Assembly (NCBI RefSeq): GCF_002929275.1
Contig: NZ_PJIK01000009.1
Span: 62,001-126,000, forward strand
Length of the DNA: 64,000 nucleotides
Reading direction: 5' to 3'
DNA from: Arthrobacter sp. ZGTC131
Lineage (GTDB): Bacteria; Actinomycetota; Actinomycetes; Actinomycetales; Micrococcaceae
Part shown: piece after piece, positions 1 to 7,804 of the stretch
Numbering within the stretch: position 1 is the stretch's first letter
How the letters are laid out: each line of letters opens with the position of its first letter
Made by a program: the position numbers and the translations under genes
The notes under the pieces: model-generated
What the model saw: the letters and a program-made list of their open reading frames with translations, nothing else
Told to the model about the DNA's origin: nothing
The model's database searches: none

Positions 1-757
1 CCTGGCTTGGACCCTCGCCTGACCCCTGGCCAGCACCCTGGGACCGGTCCCCAACCAGCGCGTCGAGCATCAGCGCGGCGTCGGTTGCCGAGCGCGCCAG
101 CGGCCCCGCCACCACCAGCTTTGCCGGGTCACCGCCGCTTTCTCCGGCGGGGACCAGTCCCCGTCCGGGCTTGAGCCCCAGCAGGCCGCAGGCCGCAGCC
201 GGAATCCGGACTGACCCGCCGCCGTCGGTTCCCGGCGCGAACGGCAGCAGCCCGGCTGCTACCGCTGCGGCACTGCCGCCGGAGGAACCGCCCGAGCTGC
301 GGCTCAGGGCATGCGGATTTCGCGACGGCGGCGCGATGCGGTTTTCGCTGTAGGCGGTCAGCCCGAACTCGGGCACCTGCGTCTTGCCCAGGGAAATAGC
401 GCCGGCACCTTTCAGTACCGCCGCCAGGGCGCCGTCCATCGGAGCGGGGCGGCGTTCCAGGGCGGCACTGCCGTGAGTCGTGACCACGCCGGCCACATCG
501 GTGAGGTCCTTGAAGGCCAGCGGCATGCCATGGAGCGGCGGCAGTTCCTGGCCCGGAGAGCGCCGCGCGTACAGGTGGTCCGCCGCGGCGGCATCAGCCA
601 TGGCCATGTCTGGGGTGACGGTGACGAACGCCCCCAGCCGGGGATTGGAGGCGTCGATCCTGCCCAGGAAATGAGCCACTGCCTCCCGCGCGGAGAGCTC
701 GCCGGAGCGGATGGCATCCCTGAGCCGGACGGCGGAAAGGTGGTGGATATCAGCCAC
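1..757 (-). CDS. Amidase signature family hydrolase (partial, C-terminus outside window)
   Basis: This is the N-terminal ~252 residues of an amidase signature enzyme, which hydrolyses amide bonds (acetamide, aryl amides or similar; the substrate cannot be told). The Ser-cisSer-Lys triad is visible: the Lys in PLAFKDLTD near residue 80, the cis-Ser loop SSGGSSGGSAAAVAAG near residue 160, and the nucleophile in TDGGGSVRIPAAACG. The frame runs off the left edge with no stop, so this is truncation by the window, not a broken gene. I chose the GTG at 757 because an in-frame stop lies about 27 codons upstream and homology begins at once (ADIHHLSAVRLRDAIRSGE). The Shine-Dalgarno is weak. GatA is a related alternative, but no gatB or gatC is adjacent. 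The gene diverges from the rhodanese gene. Confidence 0.85.
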   Translation of the reverse strand, partial: MADIHHLSAVRLRDAIRSGELSAREAVAHFLGRIDASNPRLGAFVTVTPDMAMADAAAADHLYARRSPGQELPPLHGMPLAFKDLTDVAGVVTTHGSAALERRPAPMDGALAAVLKGAGAISLGKTQVPEFGLTAYSENRIAPPSRNPHALSRSSGGSSGGSAAAVAAGLLPFAPGTDGGGSVRIPAAACGLLGLKPGRGLVPAGESGGDPAKLVVAGPLARSATDAALMLDALVGDRSQGAGQGSGEGPSQ

Positions 758-950
758 GGAAGCGGAGCTCCGCCCGCTCGGGTGTTCCCGCCACGTTGCC
801 GGTGGCGGCGGCTCGGATTATGAGGGGACGGGCAGGCACTGAGGCTCTCCTTCGGGTCTGCTGACCAGCGTAACCTGCGCAGCCGGGGGTGCGCGGCCCG
901 TCGCTGGCGATACGCTGGTGCTGAGAGCTTGAGCCAAGGAGAGGACCCCC

Positions 951-1277
951 ATGAGTGACTTCGATACCGTCACCGTCAACGACGTTCCGGCGGACGCCAC
1001 CATCCTGGACGTCCGGGAGGACTACGAGTGGGTGGCCGGACACGCGGAAGGCGCCGTGCACATCCCCTTGGACCAGCTTCCCGCACGCCTCGATGACCTT
1101 GACCCGGACGATGACCTCTACGTCATCTGCCGCACCGGCGGGCGGTCCTTCCGCGCTGCCCAGTGGCTCGCGGGCCAGGGCTACTCGGCAATGAACGTGG
1201 CCGGGGGCATGGACCAGTGGCTTGAATCCGGCAAGCCGCTGGTCTCGGACAACGGCCTCAAACCAGTGGTTCTCTGA
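951..1277 (+). CDS. Single-domain rhodanese-like sulfurtransferase
   Basis: This 108-residue protein is one rhodanese fold with no signal peptide, so it is cytoplasmic. The active-site loop CRTGGRS begins at Cys60, which would carry the persulfide; Arg61 and Arg65 complete the CxxxxR signature. The N-terminal motif ILDVREDYEWVAGHAEGAVHIPL is typical of thiosulfate:acceptor sulfurtransferases of the GlpE/PspE type. The start ATG follows a clear AAGGAGAGG ribosome site. It lies 40 bases before pheA on the same strand, so the two may be cotranscribed, though no functional link to phenylalanine synthesis is known. The physiological sulfur donor and acceptor cannot be inferred. Confidence 0.9.
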   Translation: MSDFDTVTVNDVPADATILDVREDYEWVAGHAEGAVHIPLDQLPARLDDLDPDDDLYVICRTGGRSFRAAQWLAGQGYSAMNVAGGMDQWLESGKPLVSDNGLKPVVL

Positions 1278-1317
1278 CCTCCGCGCCCCCTGACGTAACA
1301 CCAAAGGAAAACTGCAC

Positions 1318-2298
1318 ATGCCCTCCTCCCGCCCCACCTATACCTTCCTTGGCCCTGAGGGCACATTCACGGAGGCGGCGCTCATGCAGGTTCCGGACGC
1401 AGTGCAGGCTGTGCGCATCCCGTCGTCCAACGTCAACACCGCGCTGGACAAGGTCCGCGACGGCTCCGCTGACGCTGCCATGGTGCCGATTGAGAACTCG
1501 GTGGAGGGCGGGGTGACGGCCACGCTGGATGCGATCGCCACAGGGCAAGAGCTCCGGATCATCCGGGAGGCGCTGGTGCCCATCAGCTTTGTGCTTGTGG
1601 CCAGGCCTGGCGTGGAAATCTCGCAGATCCGCAGGGTGTCGACGCACGGCCACGCCTGGGCGCAGTGCCGGCTCTGGGTGGACGCCAATATTCCCGGCGT
1701 GGAATACTTCCCGGGATCCTCCACCGCCGCCGCGGCAATGGGGCTGCTGGAGGACGATCCGCATTACGACGCCGCCATCTGTGCACCGATCGTCGCCCGG
1801 GAACAGCCCGGGCTGCATGTGCTGGCAGAGAACATCGGCGACAACCCAGGAGCGGTGACCCGCTTTGTCCTGGTCAGCCGCCCCGGGGTGCTGCCCGCCC
1901 GGACCGGCGCGGACAAGACCACGGTAGTGGTCCCGTTGCCCGAGGACAGGCCGGGTGCCCTCATGGAGATCCTGGACCAGTTCGCCACCCGCGGGGTCAA
2001 CCTGAGCCGGATCGAGTCCCGGCCCACGGGCCAGTACCTCGGCCACTACTTCTTCAGCATTGACGCCGACGGCCACGTGGCGGATGCCCGGGTGGCCGAC
2101 GCCCTCGCCGGCCTGCACCGCATCAGCCCCGCCACGCGATTCCTGGGTTCCTACGGGCGCGCGGACGCGCAAACCCCCGTGGTGCCGCCTCATACGTCCG
2201 ACGAAGCATTCCGTGCCGCGCATGCATGGGTCGGCGAGATACTCGCAGGGGAAACTCTCGGCTCCGGACTGACGGTGAAAGCTTCGCCCACAGCGTAG
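1318..2298 (+). CDS. pheA: Prephenate dehydratase
   Basis: The enzyme decarboxylates and dehydrates prephenate to phenylpyruvate in phenylalanine synthesis. The 326-residue protein has two periplasmic-binding-like lobes (TYTFLGPEGTFTEAAL at the start, MVPIENSVEGGVTATLDAI near residue 60), the TRF catalytic signature (GAVTRFVLVS, about residue 178) and a C-terminal ACT domain carrying RPGALMEILDQFATRGVNL and the ESRP phenylalanine-binding motif, so feedback inhibition is expected. There is no chorismate mutase domain. An AAGGAAAA ribosome site precedes the ATG. Proximity of pheA to serS is conserved in actinobacteria. A second, quite different prephenate dehydratase lies at 61807-62670. Confidence 0.96.
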   Translation: MPSSRPTYTFLGPEGTFTEAALMQVPDAVQAVRIPSSNVNTALDKVRDGSADAAMVPIENSVEGGVTATLDAIATGQELRIIREALVPISFVLVARPGVEISQIRRVSTHGHAWAQCRLWVDANIPGVEYFPGSSTAAAAMGLLEDDPHYDAAICAPIVAREQPGLHVLAENIGDNPGAVTRFVLVSRPGVLPARTGADKTTVVVPLPEDRPGALMEILDQFATRGVNLSRIESRPTGQYLGHYFFSIDADGHVADARVADALAGLHRISPATRFLGSYGRADAQTPVVPPHTSDEAFRAAHAWVGEILAGETLGSGLTVKASPTA

Positions 2299-2391
2299 AC
2301 AAATGCCCGTTGAGGCACTTCCCTGCCCATGTGACTGTGCGTATGCTTGCCTGATCAATAAGGGGGGTGGCCCCAACGAAGGGAGCGGGTC

Positions 2392-2613
2392 ATGTCAGAC
2401 AGTACCAGCACCGACAACGACGGCCAGGGAATGATCGTTAACCCCAAACCGACCTCCGAAAACGTTGACTGGGACGGGGATGACGCGGACCGGGCCGACC
2501 GCCTGCGCTTCGAAGAGGAACAGGCCATGATCCGCGAGCAGTCCGAGGCGCGTGCAGCCGCAAAGGCCGCCGCCGAAGCCGCCAAGCATCCGGGAACCGC
2601 CAAGACGGCCTAG
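2392..2613 (+). CDS. Small acidic hypothetical protein
   Basis: This 73-residue protein is hydrophilic and rich in Asp, Glu and Ala, with no membrane segment and no recognised domain. The second half (RLRFEEEQAMIREQSEARAA and on to an Ala/Lys tail) should form a single charged helix. The ATG is preceded by GAAGGGAGCGGGTC, a good ribosome site, and a TATGCT box lies at 2342-2347, so it looks like a genuine monocistronic gene rather than a shadow. It converges with the lipid kinase gene. Function unknown. Confidence 0.7.
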   Translation: MSDSTSTDNDGQGMIVNPKPTSENVDWDGDDADRADRLRFEEEQAMIREQSEARAAAKAAAEAAKHPGTAKTA

Positions 2614-2722
2614 GCCGGGGATCATTCCGCGACCGCCACTCCGCTTTGCGCGTTGTAGAACCTTCGCGCCGGAGCGTGGACGGTGTTCCAGAACCTGGCC
2701 GCCAGCCCCCGACTGAAAGTCC

Positions 2723-3811
2723 TTACCCGCTGATCCAGCCGGTCCCGTTGCTGACGGGCTGTGTTTCCCTGACCCGGACCAGCAGTGACCTGGGCTCCAC
2801 CTGAACCGTGACCTTCGTAGCGTCCCCGGACGTGTCGCCGTCGAGCTGCGTAGGCATCGGCTCCGGGCACTTGATCACCACCTTGCCGGACCGGTACACG
2901 CTCATCACGGGCAGGTGCCGCTTGTGCTTGAAGAGGATCTTGGCGTACATGGCCAGCCACCCGACCGCGCTCCGGGGGCTCATGACCACCACGTCGAGCA
3001 TCCCGTCGTCGATCATGGCCTGGGGAATGAGGTCGATTCCGCCCGGCACGAGCCCGCAGTTGGCAAAGAGGACGCTCCGGATCTTGCGGGCCTGTTCAGG
3101 CTCGTCGTCCAGCGAGATCGACACTTTCTTCCGCCGCCCGGGCAGGTGGCGGACGCCTGCCTCGGTGTAGGCGAGCCACCCCACGGCCCGCTTCAGCCCG
3201 GCGTTGGTATCGCCTACCACCTCGGCATCCATTCCGATTCCCGCAATCACGAGGAACGCGTGGTTGGATGAGTGGCCGGTCTGCGAATTCTCAATCCGCA
3301 TCCGGGCCGTGTCGATGTAGCGCTGATGGCCAAAGAGGGCAGTCTGCACATTGCCGTGCAGGTCATACAAGTCCAGGTCCACGTTGCGGGCCAGGAGGTT
3401 GCCCGTGCCCAGCGGGATCAGGCCCATTGCAACCCCTGTGTGCGCAAGGGACTCGGCCACAACGCGTACGGTTCCGTCGCCGCCGCCCACCAGGACGACG
3501 TCGGCCCCGTATTCCAGCGCCGCCCGCACCTGCGAGTGGCCGGGGTCCTCCGGCGTCGTCTCGAAGAAGCGGGGGGCCTCCCAGCCTGCCGTCAGGCAGG
3601 CACGCTGTATTGTGGCGCGGGCCTCCGCGGACTTGGCTTTGACGGGGTTCAGGACTACGGCCACGCGCTGGTGTTCGAGGCCGTGCTCGTGGGCGTCCTC
3701 CCAAACGGCGCTGCGTGCGTGGGCGGCTTTGAGCTTGCGCACACCCCACCAGCTGGAGACGGCGAACGCCAGTGCCCCAGCGATCAGGACGTAGAGAAGC
3801 AGGTCGCTCAT
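2723..3811 (-). CDS. Diacylglycerol kinase-family lipid kinase
   Basis: This 362-residue protein has an N-terminal membrane helix ([20 protein letters not shown], residues 4-23) followed by a DAGK catalytic domain. [12 protein letters not shown] opens the domain, and the nucleotide-binding [15 protein letters not shown] motif sits near residue 109 with [14 protein letters not shown] after it. Such kinases phosphorylate diacylglycerol or related lipids at the membrane; the precise lipid is not deducible. The start ATG lies nine bases after a TAGTGT -10 box (3821-3826), leaving at most a very short leader. The gene diverges from serS across about 136 bases. Confidence 0.88.
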   Translation of the reverse strand: MSDLLLYVLIAGALAFAVSSWWGVRKLKAAHARSAVWEDAHEHGLEHQRVAVVLNPVKAKSAEARATIQRACLTAGWEAPRFFETTPEDPGHSQVRAALEYGADVVLVGGGDGTVRVVAESLAHTGVAMGLIPLGTGNLLARNVDLDLYDLHGNVQTALFGHQRYIDTARMRIENSQTGHSSNHAFLVIAGIGMDAEVVGDTNAGLKRAVGWLAYTEAGVRHLPGRRKKVSISLDDEPEQARKIRSVLFANCGLVPGGIDLIPQAMIDDGMLDVVVMSPRSAVGWLAMYAKILFKHKRHLPVMSVYRSGKVVIKCPEPMPTQLDGDTSGDATKVTVQVEPRSLLVRVRETQPVSNGTGWISG

Positions 3812-3935
3812 GGTGCTCCAACACTATCCCGGCCGGCGCCGCCCGCAGTTCAGCAACCTGCCACCCGTGCTGTCCGGATTTCGGGTCCGGGGCCGGCTGT
3901 CCACGGCACCCGCCCGGGCAGCGCTCCGGATTCGA

Positions 3936-3941
3936 TACTCT
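3936..3941 (+). promoter_or_regulatory. Predicted -10 box of serS (leaderless layout)
   Basis: TACTCT ends six bases before the serS GTG, so a transcript starting about seven bases downstream would begin at or next to the start codon. No Shine-Dalgarno precedes the GTG. Confidence 0.55.
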
Positions 3942-3947
3942 TGTCTG

Positions 3948-5228
3948 GTGATCGACGTAAAAGACCTCAGCGAAAACCCGGACAAGTTCCGCGCCAGCCA
4001 GCGTGCCCGCGGTGCGGATGAAACCCTGGTGGACGCGATCATCGACGCGGATGCCGCGCGCCGGGCCGCCCTGATCAGCTTCGAAAACCTTCGTGCTGAA
4101 CAGAACGTGTTCGGCAAGAAGGTGGCCCAAGCCAAGGGCGAGGAAAAGCAGGCGCTCCTCGCAGAGGTCCGCGAGCTCGCCGGGGCGGTCAAAGCGGCGT
4201 CAGCCGAGGCCGACGCCGCGCAGGCCAAGCAGGAAGAGTTGCTGCGCACTATCCCGAACCTCATCGAGGACGGTGTGCCGGAAGGCGGCGAGGATGACTA
4301 CGTGGTGGTCAGGACCGTCGGCACGCCGCGTGAGTTCCCCGACTTCGAACCGCGGGACCACCTGGAAATCGGCGAACTGATCGGCGCGATCGACATGGAG
4401 CGCGGCGCCAAGGTGTCCGGATCCCGGTTCTACTTCCTCCGCGGCGTAGGCGCGCGGCTTGAGATGGCCCTGCTGCAGATGGCCATGGACCAGGCCATCG
4501 AGGCCGGCTTCGTCCCCATGATCACTCCGACTCTGGTCCGCCCCGAGACCATGCAGGGCACCGGTTTTGACGTCAAGCACGACGCCGAGATCTACCGTCT
4601 CGCCGAAGACGACCTTTACCTCGTGGGAACCTCCGAGGTTCCGCTGGCCGGGTACCACGCGGACGAGATCCTGGACCTCGCGCCCGGTCCCATCCGTTTC
4701 GCCGGCCAGAGCTCCTGCTACCGCCGCGAGGCCGGCTCGCACGGCAAGGACACCCGCGGCATCATCCGCGTGCACCAGTTCAACAAGGTGGAGATGTTCA
4801 TCTACACCACTGCCGAAGAGGCAGCCGCGGAACACGAACGCCTGCTCGCCTGGGAAGAGGAGATGCTGGCCAAGTGCGAGCTCCCGTACCGCGTGATCGA
4901 CACCGCTGCCGGCGACCTCGGCATGTCCGCTGCCCGCAAGTATGACTGCGAAGCATGGGTTCCCACCCAGGGCGCCTACCGCGAGCTGACGTCCACCTCC
5001 AACTGCACCACGTTCCAGGCCCGCCGCCTGAACATCCGTGAGCGCGTGTTCAGCGAGGACGGCACGCCCAAGGGCACGCGTCCCGTCGCCACGCTCAACG
5101 GGACGCTGGCCACAACGCGCTGGATTGTGGCCATCCTGGAGCACCACCAGAACCCGGACGGGTCTGTCAACGTGCCGGCAGCCCTGCAGAAGTACATCGG
5201 CGGCCTCCAGGTCCTGCCGGTCCTCTAG
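3948..5228 (+). CDS. serS: Seryl-tRNA synthetase
   Basis: This class II synthetase charges tRNA-Ser in the cytoplasm. The 426-residue protein has the N-terminal antiparallel coiled-coil arm that grips the tRNA variable loop (about residues 30-105, ending [15 protein letters not shown]). It also has the [10 protein letters not shown] serine-binding stretch, motif 2 ([20 protein letters not shown]) and motif 3 ([17 protein letters not shown]). The open frame extends upstream to 3810, but homology ([17 protein letters not shown]) begins at the GTG at 3948, which also fits the -10 box six bases upstream and the absence of a ribosome site. The upstream extension would overlap the divergent kinase gene and is rejected. 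Confidence 0.96.
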   Translation: MIDVKDLSENPDKFRASQRARGADETLVDAIIDADAARRAALISFENLRAEQNVFGKKVAQAKGEEKQALLAEVRELAGAVKAASAEADAAQAKQEELLRTIPNLIEDGVPEGGEDDYVVVRTVGTPREFPDFEPRDHLEIGELIGAIDMERGAKVSGSRFYFLRGVGARLEMALLQMAMDQAIEAGFVPMITPTLVRPETMQGTGFDVKHDAEIYRLAEDDLYLVGTSEVPLAGYHADEILDLAPGPIRFAGQSSCYRREAGSHGKDTRGIIRVHQFNKVEMFIYTTAEEAAAEHERLLAWEEEMLAKCELPYRVIDTAAGDLGMSAARKYDCEAWVPTQGAYRELTSTSNCTTFQARRLNIRERVFSEDGTPKGTRPVATLNGTLATTRWIVAILEHHQNPDGSVNVPAALQKYIGGLQVLPVL

Positions 5229-5287
5229 ACGCTCATCCCCGCTTGACGCTCCTCCCCGCACGACGCTGGCCATGGCAGCGCGCCGGC

Positions 5288-5326
5288 GGTAAATACTCAC
5301 ACCGGGGAAACCTGTGAGTATTTACC
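5288..5326. repeat. AT-rich 14-bp perfect inverted repeat between serS and the HAD gene
   Basis: GGTAAATACTCACA (5288-5301) is repeated in reverse complement at 5313-5326 with an 11-base loop. The stem is AT-rich in a GC-rich genome and is not followed by a T-run. It lies 60 bases after serS and about 67 before the HAD start, so it could be an operator or a weak terminator. Confidence 0.75.
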
Positions 5327-5393
5327 TGCTGTTCACACGGTGCTGTGGCCCGCGTCCTAGCGGGTGTCAGGGGTGTCTGCTCTACTGATAGGC

Positions 5394-6239
5394 ATGACTA
5401 CATTGACTGAAAATTCAGCCGCTGGCATCGAAGACCAGCGAGATATCCAGCAGAAGCTCATGATCGCCCTGGACGTTGACGGAACCCTGGTGGACCACGA
5501 CGGCCACATGTCCGCCGCCGTCCGCGAGGCCGCGCAGACCGTGCTTGCCGCCGGCCACGACGTCATGATCGCCACGGGCCGCTCACTCAACGCGACCCTT
5601 CCCGTCATTGAACAGATCGGGATCGACCGCGGCTACGCCGTCTGCTGCAACGGCGGCGTGACCCTGCGCCTGGACCCCGAGTTGACCGATGGCTACGAGA
5701 TCATTCACAAGGCCACGTTCGATCCCGGCCCCGCGCTCCGCGCCCTCCGCAGGCGGCTCCCGTCCGCCAAGTACGCGCTCGAGGATGAGGACGGCAACTT
5801 CCTCTCCACCGAGCGTTTCCAGGACGCGAGCTTCGGGGTGGAGGCCATCGGCGTCGACTTCCAGACCATGCTTGAGGCCACGGCCGTCCGCGTCGTGGTC
5901 TTCAGCGCGGAGAACACCCCCGAGGAATTCAACGAGGCCATCGAACACATCGGCCTGGCCGGCGTCACCTACTCGGTGGGCTGGACCGCCTGGCTGGACA
6001 TTGCCGCAGCGGGGGTCACCAAGGCCAGTGCGCTGGAAAGCCTGCGCCGCAGGCTCGGCGTGGAAGCTGCCTGCACGGTTGCCATCGGCGACGGCCGCAA
6101 CGACATCGAAATGCTCGCCTGGGCAGGACGCGGCGTTGCCATGGGCCAGGCTCCGGAGGAAGTGGTTGCCGCGGCGGATGAGGTCACCAAGTCCGTATAC
6201 GACGACGGCGCCGCGCACGTGCTGCGCGGGCTCCTGTAA
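5394..6239 (+). CDS. Cof-type HAD-superfamily phosphatase
   Basis: This is a cytoplasmic haloacid dehalogenase-fold phosphatase of the Cof/YidA type, acting on small phosphometabolites of unknown identity. From the chosen ATG the protein is 281 residues. Motif I is ALDVDGTLVDHDG with the two catalytic aspartates, motif II is MIATGRSLNA, a Lys (VTKASAL) serves as motif III, and motif IV is VAIGDGRNDIEML. The C2-type cap lies between motifs II and III. A frame-extending start exists at 5364, but the ATG at 5394 is preferred because a TACTGAT stretch just upstream is promoter-like and homology starts later. It follows serS, separated by the AT-rich inverted repeat. Confidence 0.88.
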   Translation: MTTLTENSAAGIEDQRDIQQKLMIALDVDGTLVDHDGHMSAAVREAAQTVLAAGHDVMIATGRSLNATLPVIEQIGIDRGYAVCCNGGVTLRLDPELTDGYEIIHKATFDPGPALRALRRRLPSAKYALEDEDGNFLSTERFQDASFGVEAIGVDFQTMLEATAVRVVVFSAENTPEEFNEAIEHIGLAGVTYSVGWTAWLDIAAAGVTKASALESLRRRLGVEAACTVAIGDGRNDIEMLAWAGRGVAMGQAPEEVVAAADEVTKSVYDDGAAHVLRGLL

Positions 6240-6289
6240 GTGCCGGTCTGCCTAGGCAATCCCGGGCCGACGGTCTGACCGGAATAGGG

Positions 6290-6370
6290 CTTTAGCGCAC
6301 CGCGGGACTGGGCTTTAGCAGTCCGCGGAAACTGTTTAGCGCACCTCGGGGTGTCTAGCGCACCTCGAGG
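6290..6370. repeat. Four degenerate ~17-bp repeats at the 3' end of the SatD-like gene
   Basis: Copies start near 6290, 6313, 6334 and 6353 (CTTTAGCGCACCGCGG, CTTTAGCAGTCCGCGG, GTTTAGCGCACCTCGG, GTCTAGCGCACCTCGAGG), spaced 23, 21 and 19 bases. The last contains the stop codon of the minus-strand gene. Read on that strand, each unit repeats the gene's final codons plus a stop (GTGCGCTAG/TAA). Confidence 0.75.
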
Positions 6371-6954
6371 ATGAGGGCCAGCAGTCGTGCCGCGGCTGGC
6401 CGGGCGGCGTGCTCCTCGTTCCATTGCGACCTCGCCACGGCCTTGCTGACGGCCTGGGAGGTGATGCCCAGTTCCGCCGCCACCGTCTTCTGCTGGCCGC
6501 GAACACCGGGGGTCAGCAGATCCAGTACGCGCCATTCGGCCTCGCTCCTGTCCCGGACAATGTGGCCCAGCAGCCGGAGCACTGACTCGGATTCCGCCGC
6601 CACTTCCGCCAGAGGACCCTCCACGGCCACCGGGATGCGCTCCTTGCCGTAGCGAAGGCGGTCCACGGCCCGGCGTGCGTAGACCAGACCGTGCCCGGAC
6701 GCGTCCTTGATCTGGTTCGGCAGAGGCTCGTTTACGGGGCCGACACCGATCCCCACGAACCAGCTGCCGCATCGCAGAGCGACCATGGCGGCTTCCACGG
6801 TCTGATGGGGACAATCCAGAATCCCCTGCACCTCATCCTCGACGGAGCGGTCAAAATCCAGGCGCGCCGGGATGTGCCGGAGGTCCTTGAGGAGCCGCGG
6901 GACCCGGTCGCCGTCGCGCCGGCTGTCTGTTTGGTTGATAGTCAGCGTGAACAT
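6355..6954 (-). CDS. SatD-like protein with C-terminal helix-turn-helix
   Basis: This cytoplasmic protein of 199 residues opens with FTLTINQTDSRRDGDRVPRLL, the signature of SatD-family proteins of actinobacteria. A middle section (ALRCGSWFVGIGVGPV, GLVYARRAVDRLR) resembles that family, and the C-terminus has a helix-turn-helix (GQQKTVAAELGITSQAVSKAVAR, about residues 153-175). This suggests DNA binding, but no target is known. A TAGTCT box (6965-6970) lies ten bases before the ATG, so any leader is very short. The gene converges with the HAD phosphatase, and its stop codon lies inside a small array of degenerate repeats. Family assignment is from the N-terminal motif only. Confidence 0.7.
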   Translation of the reverse strand: MFTLTINQTDSRRDGDRVPRLLKDLRHIPARLDFDRSVEDEVQGILDCPHQTVEAAMVALRCGSWFVGIGVGPVNEPLPNQIKDASGHGLVYARRAVDRLRYGKERIPVAVEGPLAEVAAESESVLRLLGHIVRDRSEAEWRVLDLLTPGVRGQQKTVAAELGITSQAVSKAVARSQWNEEHAARPAAARLLALILEVR

Positions 6955-7107
6955 GGTGGAAATCAGACTACCCGGTGGTAGCTGGGAGGCAAGATCTCCG
7001 GCCGGGGGACGTTACGGAGCTCACTTCGGCTGGCGGCGGCGTGCGTTATCCTACCCGGCCGTGCCGCCGGCGATGAGACCGAGGGGGAGAAAACGCGGAG
7101 AAAACGC

Positions 7108-7152
7108 GACGGCGGCAGGTGCGGTTCTCGAGGAACCGCACCTGCCGCCGTC
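7108..7152 (-). terminator. 20-bp perfect hairpin terminator of ppa
   Basis: Arms at 7108-7127 and 7133-7152 pair perfectly around a 5-base loop. On the minus strand the stem is followed by GCGTTTTC, an intrinsic-terminator layout for ppa, whose stop lies just upstream of it. Confidence 0.85.
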
Positions 7153-7175
7153 GGTGTCTAAAGCGGACGGTGGGG

Positions 7176-7664
7176 TCAGTGTGCCGCAGGCACGTAACGC
7201 TTGATGGAAGCTTCGAGCTCGGCTTCGGCAGCGGCGCGGTCGGCCCAGCCCTCGGCCTTGACCCACTTGCCGGGCTCCAAGTCCTTGTACCGGGTGAAGA
7301 AGTGCTCGATTTCCTTGATCAGGAACTCGCTGACGTCAGTGACTTCCTGGATGTGGTCAAAGCGGGGATCGGCCGGCACACACAGGACCTTGGCATCCCC
7401 GCCGCCGTCGTCCGTCATGTTGAAGACGCCGATCGGACGGGCCTCAACGATGACGCCCGGGTGCAGATCGAAGTCCTGCAGGAGCACCAGTGCGTCCAGC
7501 GGGTCGCCGTCTTCGCCGAGGGTGTTCTCGAAGAATCCGTAGTGGGTGGGGTACTGCATGGAGGTGAAGAGGACGCGGTCCAGACGGACTCGGCCGGTCT
7601 CGTGGTCGACTTCGTACTTGACGCGCGATCCCTTGGGGATCTCGATAGTCACGTCATGCTTCAT
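7176..7664 (-). CDS. ppa: Inorganic pyrophosphatase
   Basis: This soluble family I pyrophosphatase hydrolyses PPi to two phosphates, pulling biosynthetic reactions forward. The 162-residue length is typical. Metal-binding acidic residues are in the signature [10 protein letters not shown] (around residue 52-61), with KYEVD near the start, and further active-site segments are [10 protein letters not shown] and [25 protein letters not shown] ribosome site precedes the ATG and a strong hairpin terminator follows the stop. It diverges from dacB; ppa next to dacB, a zincin protease, tilS and hpt is a conserved actinobacterial order (M. tuberculosis Rv3628c to Rv3624c). Confidence 0.97.
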   Translation of the reverse strand: MKHDVTIEIPKGSRVKYEVDHETGRVRLDRVLFTSMQYPTHYGFFENTLGEDGDPLDALVLLQDFDLHPGVIVEARPIGVFNMTDDGGGDAKVLCVPADPRFDHIQEVTDVSEFLIKEIEHFFTRYKDLEPGKWVKAEGWADRAAAEAELEASIKRYVPAAH

Positions 7665-7804
7665 GGAATGCTCCTCGGCGATTGCTTGGTGTTCGCGGCA
7701 CGAGGAATGGACTGTCAGTGCCGCCGACTACTATTGAGGATATAGCGAGAGGCCCAGGTTTCAGGAACTAATGGGGTAATTTCAGGACTTTGAGGACCAG
7801 CAGC

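Noticed and set aside
3810-3947. Upstream extension of serS to 3810
   Set aside because: It overlaps the lipid kinase gene and precedes the SerS family N-terminus.
3812-3947. T-box leader for serS
   Set aside because: The short gap has no specifier stem or antiterminator core; T-boxes are rare in this lineage outside ileS.
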